Below are positions 54,118 to 62,886 of a stretch of DNA of 64,000 nt, piece by piece. The notes under the pieces are model-generated. The model was given only the letters and a program-made list of their open reading frames with translations. It searched no databases and was not told where the DNA came from. Numbering within the stretch: position 1 is the first letter of the stretch; each line of letters starts with the position of its first letter. Position numbers and translations under genes: made by a program. Source of the DNA: Clostridiales bacterium (lineage in GTDB: Bacteria > Bacillota > Clostridia > Monoglobales > JAIRYP01); contig JAIRYP010000015.1 of NCBI GenBank assembly GCA_031267755.1, positions 78,538 to 142,537 of the forward strand, read 5' to 3'.

Positions 54118-54555
54118 TTATTCACCAGTTGATCCAAAGCCTTTTCCATTTCTTTGTGTTTTGGTCAATTCCTTAGCTTGAATTAAGTTTATTTTTTCAA
54201 AGGGAATTATGATGATTTGTGCAATTCTACTGCCATGTTTTAAAGTATAAGTTTTGGTCGAAATATTAATAAGCGGAATTTTTATTTCTCCATTATAGTC
54301 GTTATCAATTACACCAACACCGTTGCAAAGAAAAATTCCATTCTTAAAAGATAAACCGCTTCTTGAGAAAATGAAACCTCCATATTTTTTCGGAATCTCT
54401 AAAGCAATTCCAGTTGAGATCAATTTTCTTTCTTTAGGTTTAATTATAACAGAATATGACTCTAGGCATGTATAAATATCCATTCCCACGCTTCCCTTAG
54501 TGTGGTACTTTGGCAGTGTTGCGTTTTTTGATAGAATCTTAATTTTAATATCCAG
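54118..54555 (-). CDS. dut: dUTP diphosphatase, probable CTG start
   Basis: Conserved LPKYHTKGSVGMDIYT, RSGLSFKNGIFLCNGVGVIDNDYNGEI, RIAQIIIIPFE, RNGKGFGSTGE; the conserved N-terminus lies upstream of the track ATG in the same frame, back to CTG 54555 after GGAG. Confidence 0.9.
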   Translation of the reverse strand: MDIKIKILSKNATLPKYHTKGSVGMDIYTCLESYSVIIKPKERKLISTGIALEIPKKYGGFIFSRSGLSFKNGIFLCNGVGVIDNDYNGEIKIPLINISTKTYTLKHGSRIAQIIIIPFEKINLIQAKELTKTQRNGKGFGSTGE

Positions 54556-54691
54556 TGTTTTTCTCCAAAAAATGATATTTAAAACTTAATTATATCGTTC
54601 AAAATTATTTGTATGTAAATAATATTATATCTTTAAAATTATTGAAACATAATATATTTTTTAAGGCATATATTGACAGTTAGTAAAGTAG

Positions 54692-55870
54692 GTGGCATAT
54701 TTTTTGAAGAAATTGGTTAAATTGATTTTAATCGTTGTAATAATAATTGAAAATTTACAAATGGGATGTATGGGCATTGAAAATGTTGTTGAATCGTCTG
54801 CTAGAAGTTCTATTATTGTAAGCAGTAAAAGTTTGAGAATATTGTCAGGCAAGAACATTTACGAACAACTTGGAATTGCGAGTGTTACGAAAATTATGAC
54901 GCTTATTATTGCTCTTGAAAATTCTGATTTAAATTCTGTTGTGAAAGTTTCATCAAATGCGGCAAATACCGGGGAAGCTTCAATGCATCTAGTTGAAGGG
55001 GAAAAAATTACTCTTGAAAATTTATTATATGGCCTTATGCTTGCTTCAGGTAATGATGCAGCAGTTGCAGTTGCAGAACATGTTGCAGGATCAATCGAAG
55101 AGTTTGTGCCACTTATGAATCAAAAGGCATATCAAGTTGGTGCAAAAAAAACTTTTTTTGTGAATCCTAATGGTCTTACGATAAGTGAAAATATATATAA
55201 TAAATCAACAGCTTACGATCTTGCATTAATTACATCATATGGTTTTGAAAATCCTAAATTTGCTGAAATAGTGAGTACGAAAACTAAAAGTATTCAACGT
55301 GAGAATTTTGGATATACAGAATTTTTTGAAAATCATAATAGATTTTTAAAAATGTATCCCGGTGCTGATGGAGTTAAAACTGGTTATACAAAAAAATCTG
55401 GAAGATGTTTGGTAACATCTGTTACAAAAGATAACTTGAGATTGGTTGCGGTGACATTATGTGATCCTAATGATTGGTATGACCATAAATGCATGTATGA
55501 TTTTGCTTTTGGCAATTATAAGAATGAAATTGTTGCAAAAAAAGATGAAATATTGGGAAAAATTAAAGTTCTAAATGGAGTTGAAAAATTTGTGAATTTG
55601 GTTCCTTTGCAGGATTATTATTTTCCTGTAAAAGCTGAAGAAAATATGAAAATGACTGTATGCGCTGAAAAAGTGATAAGTGCACCTATTAAGAAAGATG
55701 TTGTGATAGGAGAATTAAAATTGGAAATATTAGGTAAAGAATGCGCCAGATTTCCTCTTATTGCTCAAAAAGAAATTATGCTTAAAAATACGTTTGTTGA
55801 AAAAAACGAGTCTTATTTTAAGACGAATTTTAATGTTCTCTTTAAAACTTGGATTTTTACAGTGAAATAA
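54692..55870 (+). CDS. D-alanyl-D-alanine carboxypeptidase (DacF/PBP5-type)
   Basis: GIASVTKIMTLIIALE, LASGNDAAVAVAEHVAGS, GADGVKTGYTKKSGRCLVTS. Confidence 0.95.
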   Translation: MAYFLKKLVKLILIVVIIIENLQMGCMGIENVVESSARSSIIVSSKSLRILSGKNIYEQLGIASVTKIMTLIIALENSDLNSVVKVSSNAANTGEASMHLVEGEKITLENLLYGLMLASGNDAAVAVAEHVAGSIEEFVPLMNQKAYQVGAKKTFFVNPNGLTISENIYNKSTAYDLALITSYGFENPKFAEIVSTKTKSIQRENFGYTEFFENHNRFLKMYPGADGVKTGYTKKSGRCLVTSVTKDNLRLVAVTLCDPNDWYDHKCMYDFAFGNYKNEIVAKKDEILGKIKVLNGVEKFVNLVPLQDYYFPVKAEENMKMTVCAEKVISAPIKKDVVIGELKLEILGKECARFPLIAQKEIMLKNTFVEKNESYFKTNFNVLFKTWIFTVK

Positions 55871-55903
55871 TATTTCAAAAAAATTAAAATTTAAAAGGTA
55901 AAA

Positions 55904-56689
55904 TTAGTTTGCATACTTATCAATTATTTCTTTATATTTACCATTTTCTTTTATGTTTTTAAGACCTTGGTTAAATTGTCTTAAGAGTTCAATGTTTTTT
56001 CCCTTAATTACTGCTGCTGAATAGAAAGTCTTTGTTTCATCCTTTAATAAAATTTTTAAATCGTTTCCGCGTGAAATTCCAAATTCCATAACTGGAAGAT
56101 CTTCGAAACATGCTATTGAATGTCCAGTTTTAACTTCATCATACATACTTGGCGAATCATCGAAATATCCGATTTTGAAATGATATTTTTCTTGCATTAT
56201 TTCAGCAAATTTTGATCCTTGTGTACCAGTTTTAACAGCTACCTTATTTTCGTTTAAATCTTCATAGCATTTGATTTTTTGATTGTTGTTTTTAATTGCC
56301 ATTACAACGCAGGATTCATAATAAGGGTCTGAAAAATCATATTTAATTTTTCTTTCTTCTGTTACGCTCATTCCGGCTATTACAATATCTACTTGATTAG
56401 ATTCAAGTGCTGCTACGGAGCTAGCAAATCCAAGAGGTTTGATTTCATAGTTAAAACTTTGATTTTCAGCAATTGCCATCATTAAATCTATATCTATTCC
56501 TATGTACTTATCATTTGAGCTTCCATAACCAAAAGGTGGGAACCCTGGATCGAATGCAACTATGTAACTTTTATTTTTGGTGCAACCTAAAAATGAACAA
56601 AACATAATTACAGTAATAAAAAAAAATATTTTTTTACCAACTTCAGTCATTAGATTTTTATTTTTTTTATAAAACACGAGTTTATTCAT
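55904..56689 (-). CDS. Amino-acid ABC transporter substrate-binding lipoprotein (SBP_bac_3)
   Basis: FLGC lipobox, YIGIDIDLMMAIAENQSF..VDIVIAGMSVTEERKIKYDFSDPYYES. Confidence 0.93.
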   Translation of the reverse strand: MNKLVFYKKNKNLMTEVGKKIFFFITVIMFCSFLGCTKNKSYIVAFDPGFPPFGYGSSNDKYIGIDIDLMMAIAENQSFNYEIKPLGFASSVAALESNQVDIVIAGMSVTEERKIKYDFSDPYYESCVVMAIKNNNQKIKCYEDLNENKVAVKTGTQGSKFAEIMQEKYHFKIGYFDDSPSMYDEVKTGHSIACFEDLPVMEFGISRGNDLKILLKDETKTFYSAAVIKGKNIELLRQFNQGLKNIKENGKYKEIIDKYAN

Positions 56690-56780
56690 TCCTTTTTAAA
56701 ATTATAGTTTGTTTATCAATTTGCCCGTGTTTATTATATTAAAAAAGTTATTAAAAGTTAAAAATTAAGTAAATAATTTA

Positions 56781-57740
56781 TTATTTTTTTTTATATAATA
56801 TTTGGTAGTATGCAGCACATCCGATCATTGCCGCATTATCAGTGCATAAAATTGGTTCTGGACAGCAAAATTTTAAGTTTTTTTCCATACATTTTTTTTG
56901 GACCAAATTTCTTAGAGCTTGGTTGCTTGCTACGCCTCCACAAATTGTAACGTTTTTTATATTTTTTTGAATAACTGCCTTTATAAGATTTTCGGTTAAA
57001 ATATCAACAATCGCTTCTTGAAAAGACGCAGCAATGTTTTTAACGTTTATCAAAGTTTCATTTATTTTTTTTCTTTCTACATAATTAATAACGGAAGTTT
57101 TAACTCCACTAAAACTAAAGTCTAAACTATTTTTGAATTTTACTTTTGGAAATTTTATATATTCTTCATCATTTTCATTTGAAATTTTTTCAATTGCTGG
57201 CCCTCCTGGATATCCAAGACCAAGAAATCTTGAAATTTTGTCAAAAGCTTCCCCTGCTGCATCATCTCTTGTTTTTGCTATAATTTCAAATTCAACGTAA
57301 TTTTTAACAAGCGCAATATGGCTGTGACCACCAGATGCGATTAGACATACGAAGGGTGGCTTTAAATCTGGTTTTTGAATAAAATTTGCGCAAATATGTC
57401 CCATGATATGATTTACATATATGAGAGGTTTATTAAGCGCGAGCGCATACGCTTCGGCGGTCATTATTCCAACAAGCAATGAGCCGTTTAGCCCAGGTTC
57501 TTTTGTCACGGCAAAAACATCAATATTTTCAAATGTTTTTTTTGAATCACTAAGTGCTTTATCTACAACGAAGCTTATATTTTTAATGTGATTTCTAGAT
57601 GCAATTTCAGGTACAACTCCTCCAAATTTTTCGTGAATTTTAATTTGTGAATTTATAACGTTTGAAAGCACATGTGTCCCATTTTCAACCACACTAGCAG
57701 CTGTTTCATCGCATGATGTTTCAATTGATAATATAATCAA
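56781..57740 (-). CDS. tsaD: tRNA N6-adenosine threonylcarbamoyltransferase TsaD
   Basis: ILSIETSCDETAASVVENG, GGVVPEIASRNHIKNI, VNHIMGHICANF, GGHSHIALV, CGGVASNQALR. Confidence 0.98.
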   Translation of the reverse strand: MIILSIETSCDETAASVVENGTHVLSNVINSQIKIHEKFGGVVPEIASRNHIKNISFVVDKALSDSKKTFENIDVFAVTKEPGLNGSLLVGIMTAEAYALALNKPLIYVNHIMGHICANFIQKPDLKPPFVCLIASGGHSHIALVKNYVEFEIIAKTRDDAAGEAFDKISRFLGLGYPGGPAIEKISNENDEEYIKFPKVKFKNSLDFSFSGVKTSVINYVERKKINETLINVKNIAASFQEAIVDILTENLIKAVIQKNIKNVTICGGVASNQALRNLVQKKCMEKNLKFCCPEPILCTDNAAMIGCAAYYQILYKKK

Positions 57741-57826
57741 TTTTTCTCCTAAAAATTATAAAAAAATATTCTAAAATATTTGATATTTTTACTTTTAAAA
57801 TATACTGTAATAATTAGCAATGTTTT

Positions 57827-59752
57827 TTATTCAATTTTTGTTTTTATGTTTTCTAACTCTTCAATCCAAATATTGCATGCGGCGTCGCTTGGCATTCGAA
57901 AATCTCCACGAGGGGATAGTGCAATAGTTCCAATTTTTGGTCCATCAGGCATAGCATTACGTTTAAATTGATTTGCGAAAAATCTTTTATAAAATACACG
58001 AAGCCATTTTAGCACTAATTCTTCAGAATAAACATCTTTAAATGAATGCGTAGCAAGATAAAATATTTCAGATGGAGTACGTCCCCATCTTAAAATGTGA
58101 TATAGAAAGAAATCATGAAGTTCGTATGGCCCAATTATTTCTTCCGTGTTTTGTGTTATTTTTTCTGATTCAGGTGGCAAAAGTTCAGGACTAATGGGAG
58201 TTTTACAAATATCTGACAAAACATCGGAGATATTTTGTTTTTCTTTTGAAATATGCATAACAAGATGACGAATAAGAGTTTTTGGCACTCCTGAATTAAT
58301 ATTATACATACTCATGTGATCTCCATTATAAGTTGACCAACCAAGCGAAATTTCTGATAAATCTCCTGTTCCAACAACGATTCCATTTTCTTTGTTTGCA
58401 ATATTCATAAGCGTTAAAGTGCGAATTCTTGCTTGAGCGTTTTCAAATACCGTTGAATGATTTTCTATGGATTGATTTATGTTTTTAAGTTGTATTTTTA
58501 CTTCTTCAGTTATATCTATTTCTAGGCATGAAACTCCTAATATTTTGCAAAGTTTTAAAATATTATTTTTTGTATTTTTTGTTGTTCCAAAGCAAGGCAT
58601 TGTGATAGCTTTTATACCATTTAAATTGAGTTTAAGTGATTCAAAAGTTTTAATAATTATTAAAAGCGCTAAAGTGCTATCGAGACCTCCTGAAACTCCT
58701 ACAACAACTGTTTCGCATGATAAATATTTAAGTCTTTTTTCAAGGGATAAAGCCAACATATTTAATATTTCTTCGCATCGTTCGATCATTTTTTCAGAGT
58801 TACTTGGAATAAAAGGATGAGGGTCAATTTTTCTTGAAAGCGTAATTAAGGTTTGATTTAGATTGCATAAAATTGTATCATAATCTTTTTTAATATTAGG
58901 ATCAAATTTAAAAGTATTGATTCTTCTTCTTTCAAAATTTATAGCTGACAAGTCAATTTCCGAACTAATAAAAGAATCTTTTGGGAACTTTGATTCGTTA
59001 ATTATGTGTCCGTTTTCGGATATAATATTATGTCCTAAAAACACCATATCAGTTGTGCTTTCGCCAATTCCTGCACTGTTATACACGTACGCACAAACAA
59101 GTCTTAAAGATTGGGATTTAACCTGAGTTCTTCTATGTTCTGATTTACCAATTACTTCATTGCTTGCTGATAAATTAATTATTATATTGGCTCCTATTTT
59201 AGAGTGCATGATGCTTGGAGAATCTGGAATCCACAAGTCTTCACAAATTTCAATGGCAAATTTACAATTATTGGTTTCGTTAACATGAAATATTATTTTG
59301 GTTCCAAATGGTATTTTTTTATTATTTATGTTTAAATATTCATTTTTTTCAAAAGCTGGCGAGAAGTATCGTTTTTCGTAAAATTCACCATAGTTTGGAA
59401 TATTTGTTTTTGGAACAATTCCTAAAAGTTTTCCCTTACTAAAAACACCCGCTGCATTGAAAGTTTTTCCGAAAATTTCAAACGGTAAACCACATATTGT
59501 TATGATTTCTTTTTCTTTACTGTGTTCAATAAGAAAATTGAGCGCTTTCCATGCTGAATTTAAAAGAGTTTTGTTTAAAAATAAATCGCCACATGTGTAA
59601 CCGGTTATGCAAAGTTCTGGTAAGCACAAGATAGAAATTTTATTATTAGCAGATGTTTTTATATTTTCTAGAATTTTTTCGGCATTGTACATACAATCTC
59701 CAACTTTTATTTCAGGTGATGCACAAGCAACTTTTATATAATTTTCAAACAT
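57827..59752 (-). CDS. nadE: Glutamine-dependent NAD+ synthetase
   Basis: CLPELCITGYTCGDLF nitrilase domain; VVGVSGGLDSTLALLI, GTGDLSEISLGWSTYNGDHMSMYNIN. Confidence 0.97.
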   Translation of the reverse strand: MFENYIKVACASPEIKVGDCMYNAEKILENIKTSANNKISILCLPELCITGYTCGDLFLNKTLLNSAWKALNFLIEHSKEKEIITICGLPFEIFGKTFNAAGVFSKGKLLGIVPKTNIPNYGEFYEKRYFSPAFEKNEYLNINNKKIPFGTKIIFHVNETNNCKFAIEICEDLWIPDSPSIMHSKIGANIIINLSASNEVIGKSEHRRTQVKSQSLRLVCAYVYNSAGIGESTTDMVFLGHNIISENGHIINESKFPKDSFISSEIDLSAINFERRRINTFKFDPNIKKDYDTILCNLNQTLITLSRKIDPHPFIPSNSEKMIERCEEILNMLALSLEKRLKYLSCETVVVGVSGGLDSTLALLIIIKTFESLKLNLNGIKAITMPCFGTTKNTKNNILKLCKILGVSCLEIDITEEVKIQLKNINQSIENHSTVFENAQARIRTLTLMNIANKENGIVVGTGDLSEISLGWSTYNGDHMSMYNINSGVPKTLIRHLVMHISKEKQNISDVLSDICKTPISPELLPPESEKITQNTEEIIGPYELHDFFLYHILRWGRTPSEIFYLATHSFKDVYSEELVLKWLRVFYKRFFANQFKRNAMPDGPKIGTIALSPRGDFRMPSDAACNIWIEELENIKTKIE

Positions 59753-59996
59753 AGTTTACTCCTTTAAAAAAATTATTTGTTTAAAATTTATGTTTTTTAT
59801 ATAATATATTAAATACATTTTGTTCTTTTTGAAAGAATGTATTCATGCTTAATTTTTTAAAATTTTTAATTTTTTGCATTAAAAGAATAATTTGTTGCAT
59901 AATTAAAAAAGTGAGAGTTTTGGTTTTTATTTTTAAAGATTATGGTTAATTTATATGAGTTGAGCGTTAAATTAAAATTATAAAGGGGATGAAGTT

Positions 59997-60227
59997 ATGG
60001 CATATATTGTTGGAAATGAAGATGTGCAAAATTTACAAAGAGAAGCGATTACTTTATTAGATTTATTAAAACAAAATTCTGATGTTAAAAATGGTCTAAA
60101 GTTAAACGAAATGAAATTAATAGAAATGATTTCAAAAACTGGGGGTAAAAATTTAAAACCAAATGATCTAATAGAATTTAGAGAACTTAATAATAGGGTT
60201 CTTTCAAAACTTCCTTCATTGGGGTAA
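59997..60227 (+). CDS. Hypothetical small helical protein
   Basis: SD aaaggggatgaagtt; no recognised motif. Confidence 0.65.
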   Translation: MAYIVGNEDVQNLQREAITLLDLLKQNSDVKNGLKLNEMKLIEMISKTGGKNLKPNDLIEFRELNNRVLSKLPSLG

Positions 60228-60279
60228 ATTTTAATTTGTATAATGGTTGTAAATTTAAAAAAAGAGAATACAATGTCAT

Positions 60280-60552
60280 ATGGTCATGTTAAATTGGGGC
60301 GTTAGCGGTGCCCTGTAACTCGAAATCCGCTCTAGCGAGGATGAAAACTTGAATGAGGGAGAATTTTATTTTATTTCTTTATAAAAAGTGGTGTTGAGAA
60401 TTTGAATTTATGCAATTAAAATTTTGTGAAGTTCGTCAGGGCGGGAACGCAGCAGCGATAAGCAACACGTTTTAGTGTGTGTGGACAATCAAATTTGAGC
60501 TGAATTTTATTGAGAGTTATTTAAAATTATCTCGATTTCATGCACATGACTG
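60280..60552 (+). ncRNA. ffs: Signal recognition particle RNA, large Firmicutes type with Alu domain
   Basis: GGGGCGTTAGCGGTGCCCTGTAACTCGAAATCCGCTCTAGCGAGG Alu-domain-like 5' part, GTCAGGGCGGGAACGCAGCAGCGATAAGC helix-8 apical part, GTCATGT/ACATGAC terminal pairing; ends approximate. Confidence 0.88.
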
Positions 60553-60600
60553 AATTTTGAGTATTTTAAAAATTTGTTGAAAATTTTAATAATAAAAATA

Positions 60601-60630
60601 AAACCATTTATTTTGTAGATGGTTTTTTTG
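60601..60630 (+). terminator. Intrinsic terminator after SRP RNA
   Basis: AAACCAT-..-ATGGTTTTTTT. Confidence 0.8.
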
Positions 60631-60746
60631 TTGGTAATAATATTTTTTATGTCTATCATGTTCTATTAGTGGACAAAGTGTCATAGAGATAAAGTGGGGG
60701 TGAAAACATTAATACTGATAGTAATAAAGATAATGTATCTGATTTT

Positions 60747-61631
60747 ATGCCCGAAAATATAAAACCGATGATTGAAAAAGTTTTTGAATTAGCAGGAGTT
60801 TTTGTTGAAGAAATAAGATTTAGGGTTTCAAAACCGCTTATCATTGTGACGGATGTTGGAAGTTATGGAGTTTTGCCAGATGGAAGTTTGACCTCAATAT
60901 TTGGAAATGCATATATAATTCGTGAAAGAGATATAAAACAGTTGTTTCAATCAGTTTGCGAAAATTCTGTTTATGCATATTTGGAAGAAATAAAACAAGG
61001 TTTTATTACGGTTAGAGGCGGAAATCGTGTTGGAATTTGCGGTAAAGCTGTAGTAGAAGACGGAAAAATTGAAAATATTCGCGACATAAGTGGAATTAAT
61101 TTTAGAGTTTCAAAAGAAATAATAGGGTCGTCTGATGAGATTATTTCGAATATTTTAAAAGATGAAAAAATTATAAACACGTTGATAGTTTCTCCACCTA
61201 AGGGGGGGAAAACAACAATAATAAGAGATATTGCACGGCAAATTTCAAATGCGGGTTTTAAGGTTGGTATTATTGATGAAAGAAGTGAAATTGCTGCCGT
61301 TTATAAAGGGATTCATAAAAATGATGTTGGTTTGAATACGGATGTTTTGGATTGTGTCCCAAGAAATTTAGGAATTGTTATGATGCTTAGATCTATGTCG
61401 CCAGATGTTTTGATAACCGACGAAATTGCAACAAAGGATGACGCAAAAGCGGTGGAACAGGCGATAGGGTGTGGGGTTTCGATCGTTGCAACTGCCCATG
61501 GAGAAAGTATAGATGATGTCAAAACTAGAAAAAATATAGATTTCATTTTAGGGAACGGGGGATTTGAGCAAGTTATAACAATTTCAAGAATGGGAAGAAG
61601 TGTTAATTTTAGTGTAGCAAGGGCCGAGTGA
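60747..61631 (+). CDS. spoIIIAA: Stage III sporulation protein AA (start may be ATT at 60708)
   Basis: EEIRFRVSKPLIIV, VSPPKGGKTTIIRDIARQIS, DERSEIAAVYKG, VPRNLGIVMMLRSMSPDVLITDEIATKDDAKAVEQA. Confidence 0.96.
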   Translation: MPENIKPMIEKVFELAGVFVEEIRFRVSKPLIIVTDVGSYGVLPDGSLTSIFGNAYIIRERDIKQLFQSVCENSVYAYLEEIKQGFITVRGGNRVGICGKAVVEDGKIENIRDISGINFRVSKEIIGSSDEIISNILKDEKIINTLIVSPPKGGKTTIIRDIARQISNAGFKVGIIDERSEIAAVYKGIHKNDVGLNTDVLDCVPRNLGIVMMLRSMSPDVLITDEIATKDDAKAVEQAIGCGVSIVATAHGESIDDVKTRKNIDFILGNGGFEQVITISRMGRSVNFSVARAE

Positions 61632-61635
61632 TAGA

Positions 61636-62163
61636 ATGCCTTTTTTATATTTAAGAGCAATTGCTTTAATCATGATTATGTTTGGTTGTGGATTTTTAGG
61701 AGTATTTTATTCTGAAAAATTTCATAAACGAGTTTTGCATCTTGTAGATTTTCAAAATGCTTTAAACACTTTTAAATTTAATGTAGATTTTTTAGAGTCG
61801 CCACTTTATGAGGCGCTAAAAAATATTGCAACCGAAAGTTCAGTGGTTAAAAAAATATTTGAAAATATATCGGATAAGTTAAGAAATTTTTCAAATGTGA
61901 GAATTGATGAAATTTTTAAAGAAATTATTCATAAGTTTGAAGAAGAATTGTTTATAAAAGATGAAGATGTAAGTATCCTCGTTGAATTTTCTGATAAATT
62001 GGGTCAAGGTAATAAAGAGCACGAAATTAACAATATAAATCTTGCTCTTATGAAACTTAAGCTTTCTGAAGAAATGGCAAGAGAAGAAGAGAAAATAAAT
62101 CAAAAACTTTATAGAGGAATTGGATTTTTAGTTGGAATTTTTATTGTTATTTTGTTGGTTTAA
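61636..62163 (+). CDS. spoIIIAB: Stage III sporulation protein AB
   Basis: Operon position; CGFLGVFYSEKFHKRVLHLVDFQNALN; terminal TM. Confidence 0.88.
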   Translation: MPFLYLRAIALIMIMFGCGFLGVFYSEKFHKRVLHLVDFQNALNTFKFNVDFLESPLYEALKNIATESSVVKKIFENISDKLRNFSNVRIDEIFKEIIHKFEEELFIKDEDVSILVEFSDKLGQGNKEHEINNINLALMKLKLSEEMAREEEKINQKLYRGIGFLVGIFIVILLV

Positions 62164-62192
62164 TATTTCAAGATAGTTTTTGGAGGTTTACG

Positions 62193-62390
62193 TTGCTTGG
62201 TATCGATTTAATTTTCAAAGTTGCGGCTATTGGAATTATAGTTGCAGTTTTAAATCAACTTCTTGTGCGTTCAGGCAGAGAGGATCAAGCAATGATGACA
62301 ACTCTTGCTGGACTTGTTGTGGTGCTTCTTATGGTTATTGAACAGATAAGCTATTTATTTGAAACGGTTAAGAATATGTTTGGACTTTAG
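62193..62390 (+). CDS. spoIIIAC: Stage III sporulation protein AC
   Basis: IDLIFKVAAIGIIVAVLNQLLVRSGREDQAMMTTLAGLVVVLLMV. Confidence 0.95.
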   Translation: MLGIDLIFKVAAIGIIVAVLNQLLVRSGREDQAMMTTLAGLVVVLLMVIEQISYLFETVKNMFGL

Positions 62391-62477
62391 AAAATAATTT
62401 TGAAATTAATTGTTTATGTATAAAGTTTAAATAAAATATGTTTATTTTATATATTATTAATTATATTTAGATAAAAA

Positions 62478-62879
62478 GTGGCGAATTTTTTGGATATTTT
62501 TAAAATTGTTGGAATTGGTTTTGTAATTTGCATACTTGCTGTTTTGTTAAGGAATTGTAAACCAGAAATTGGAATGCAGATCCCAATTGTTGGTGGAATT
62601 TTTATATTAATTTTAATTTTTCCTTATCTGAAAAATATCTTGGATATGTTTGAAGAAATTTCGCAAATTTTAAATTTTGATTCCACGCATCTTAAAATTG
62701 TATTTAAGTTAATTGGTATTTCGTATATTACAGAATTTGGTGCTGAACTTTGTAAAGATGCAGGAGAAAATGCTATTGCTTCCAAAATTGAACTTGGAGG
62801 AAAAATAATTTTAATATTTATTTCTATGCCGATTATTTATTCATTTGTGAGCATAATTAGGGAACTTGTATACATGTAG
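62478..62879 (+). CDS. spoIIIAD: Stage III sporulation protein AD
   Basis: IFKIVGIGFVICILAVLLRNCKPEIGMQIPIVGGIF, ISYITEFGAELCKDAGENAIASKIELGGKIILI. Confidence 0.95.
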   Translation: MANFLDIFKIVGIGFVICILAVLLRNCKPEIGMQIPIVGGIFILILIFPYLKNILDMFEEISQILNFDSTHLKIVFKLIGISYITEFGAELCKDAGENAIASKIELGGKIILIFISMPIIYSFVSIIRELVYM

Positions 62880-62886
62880 AGGAAAA

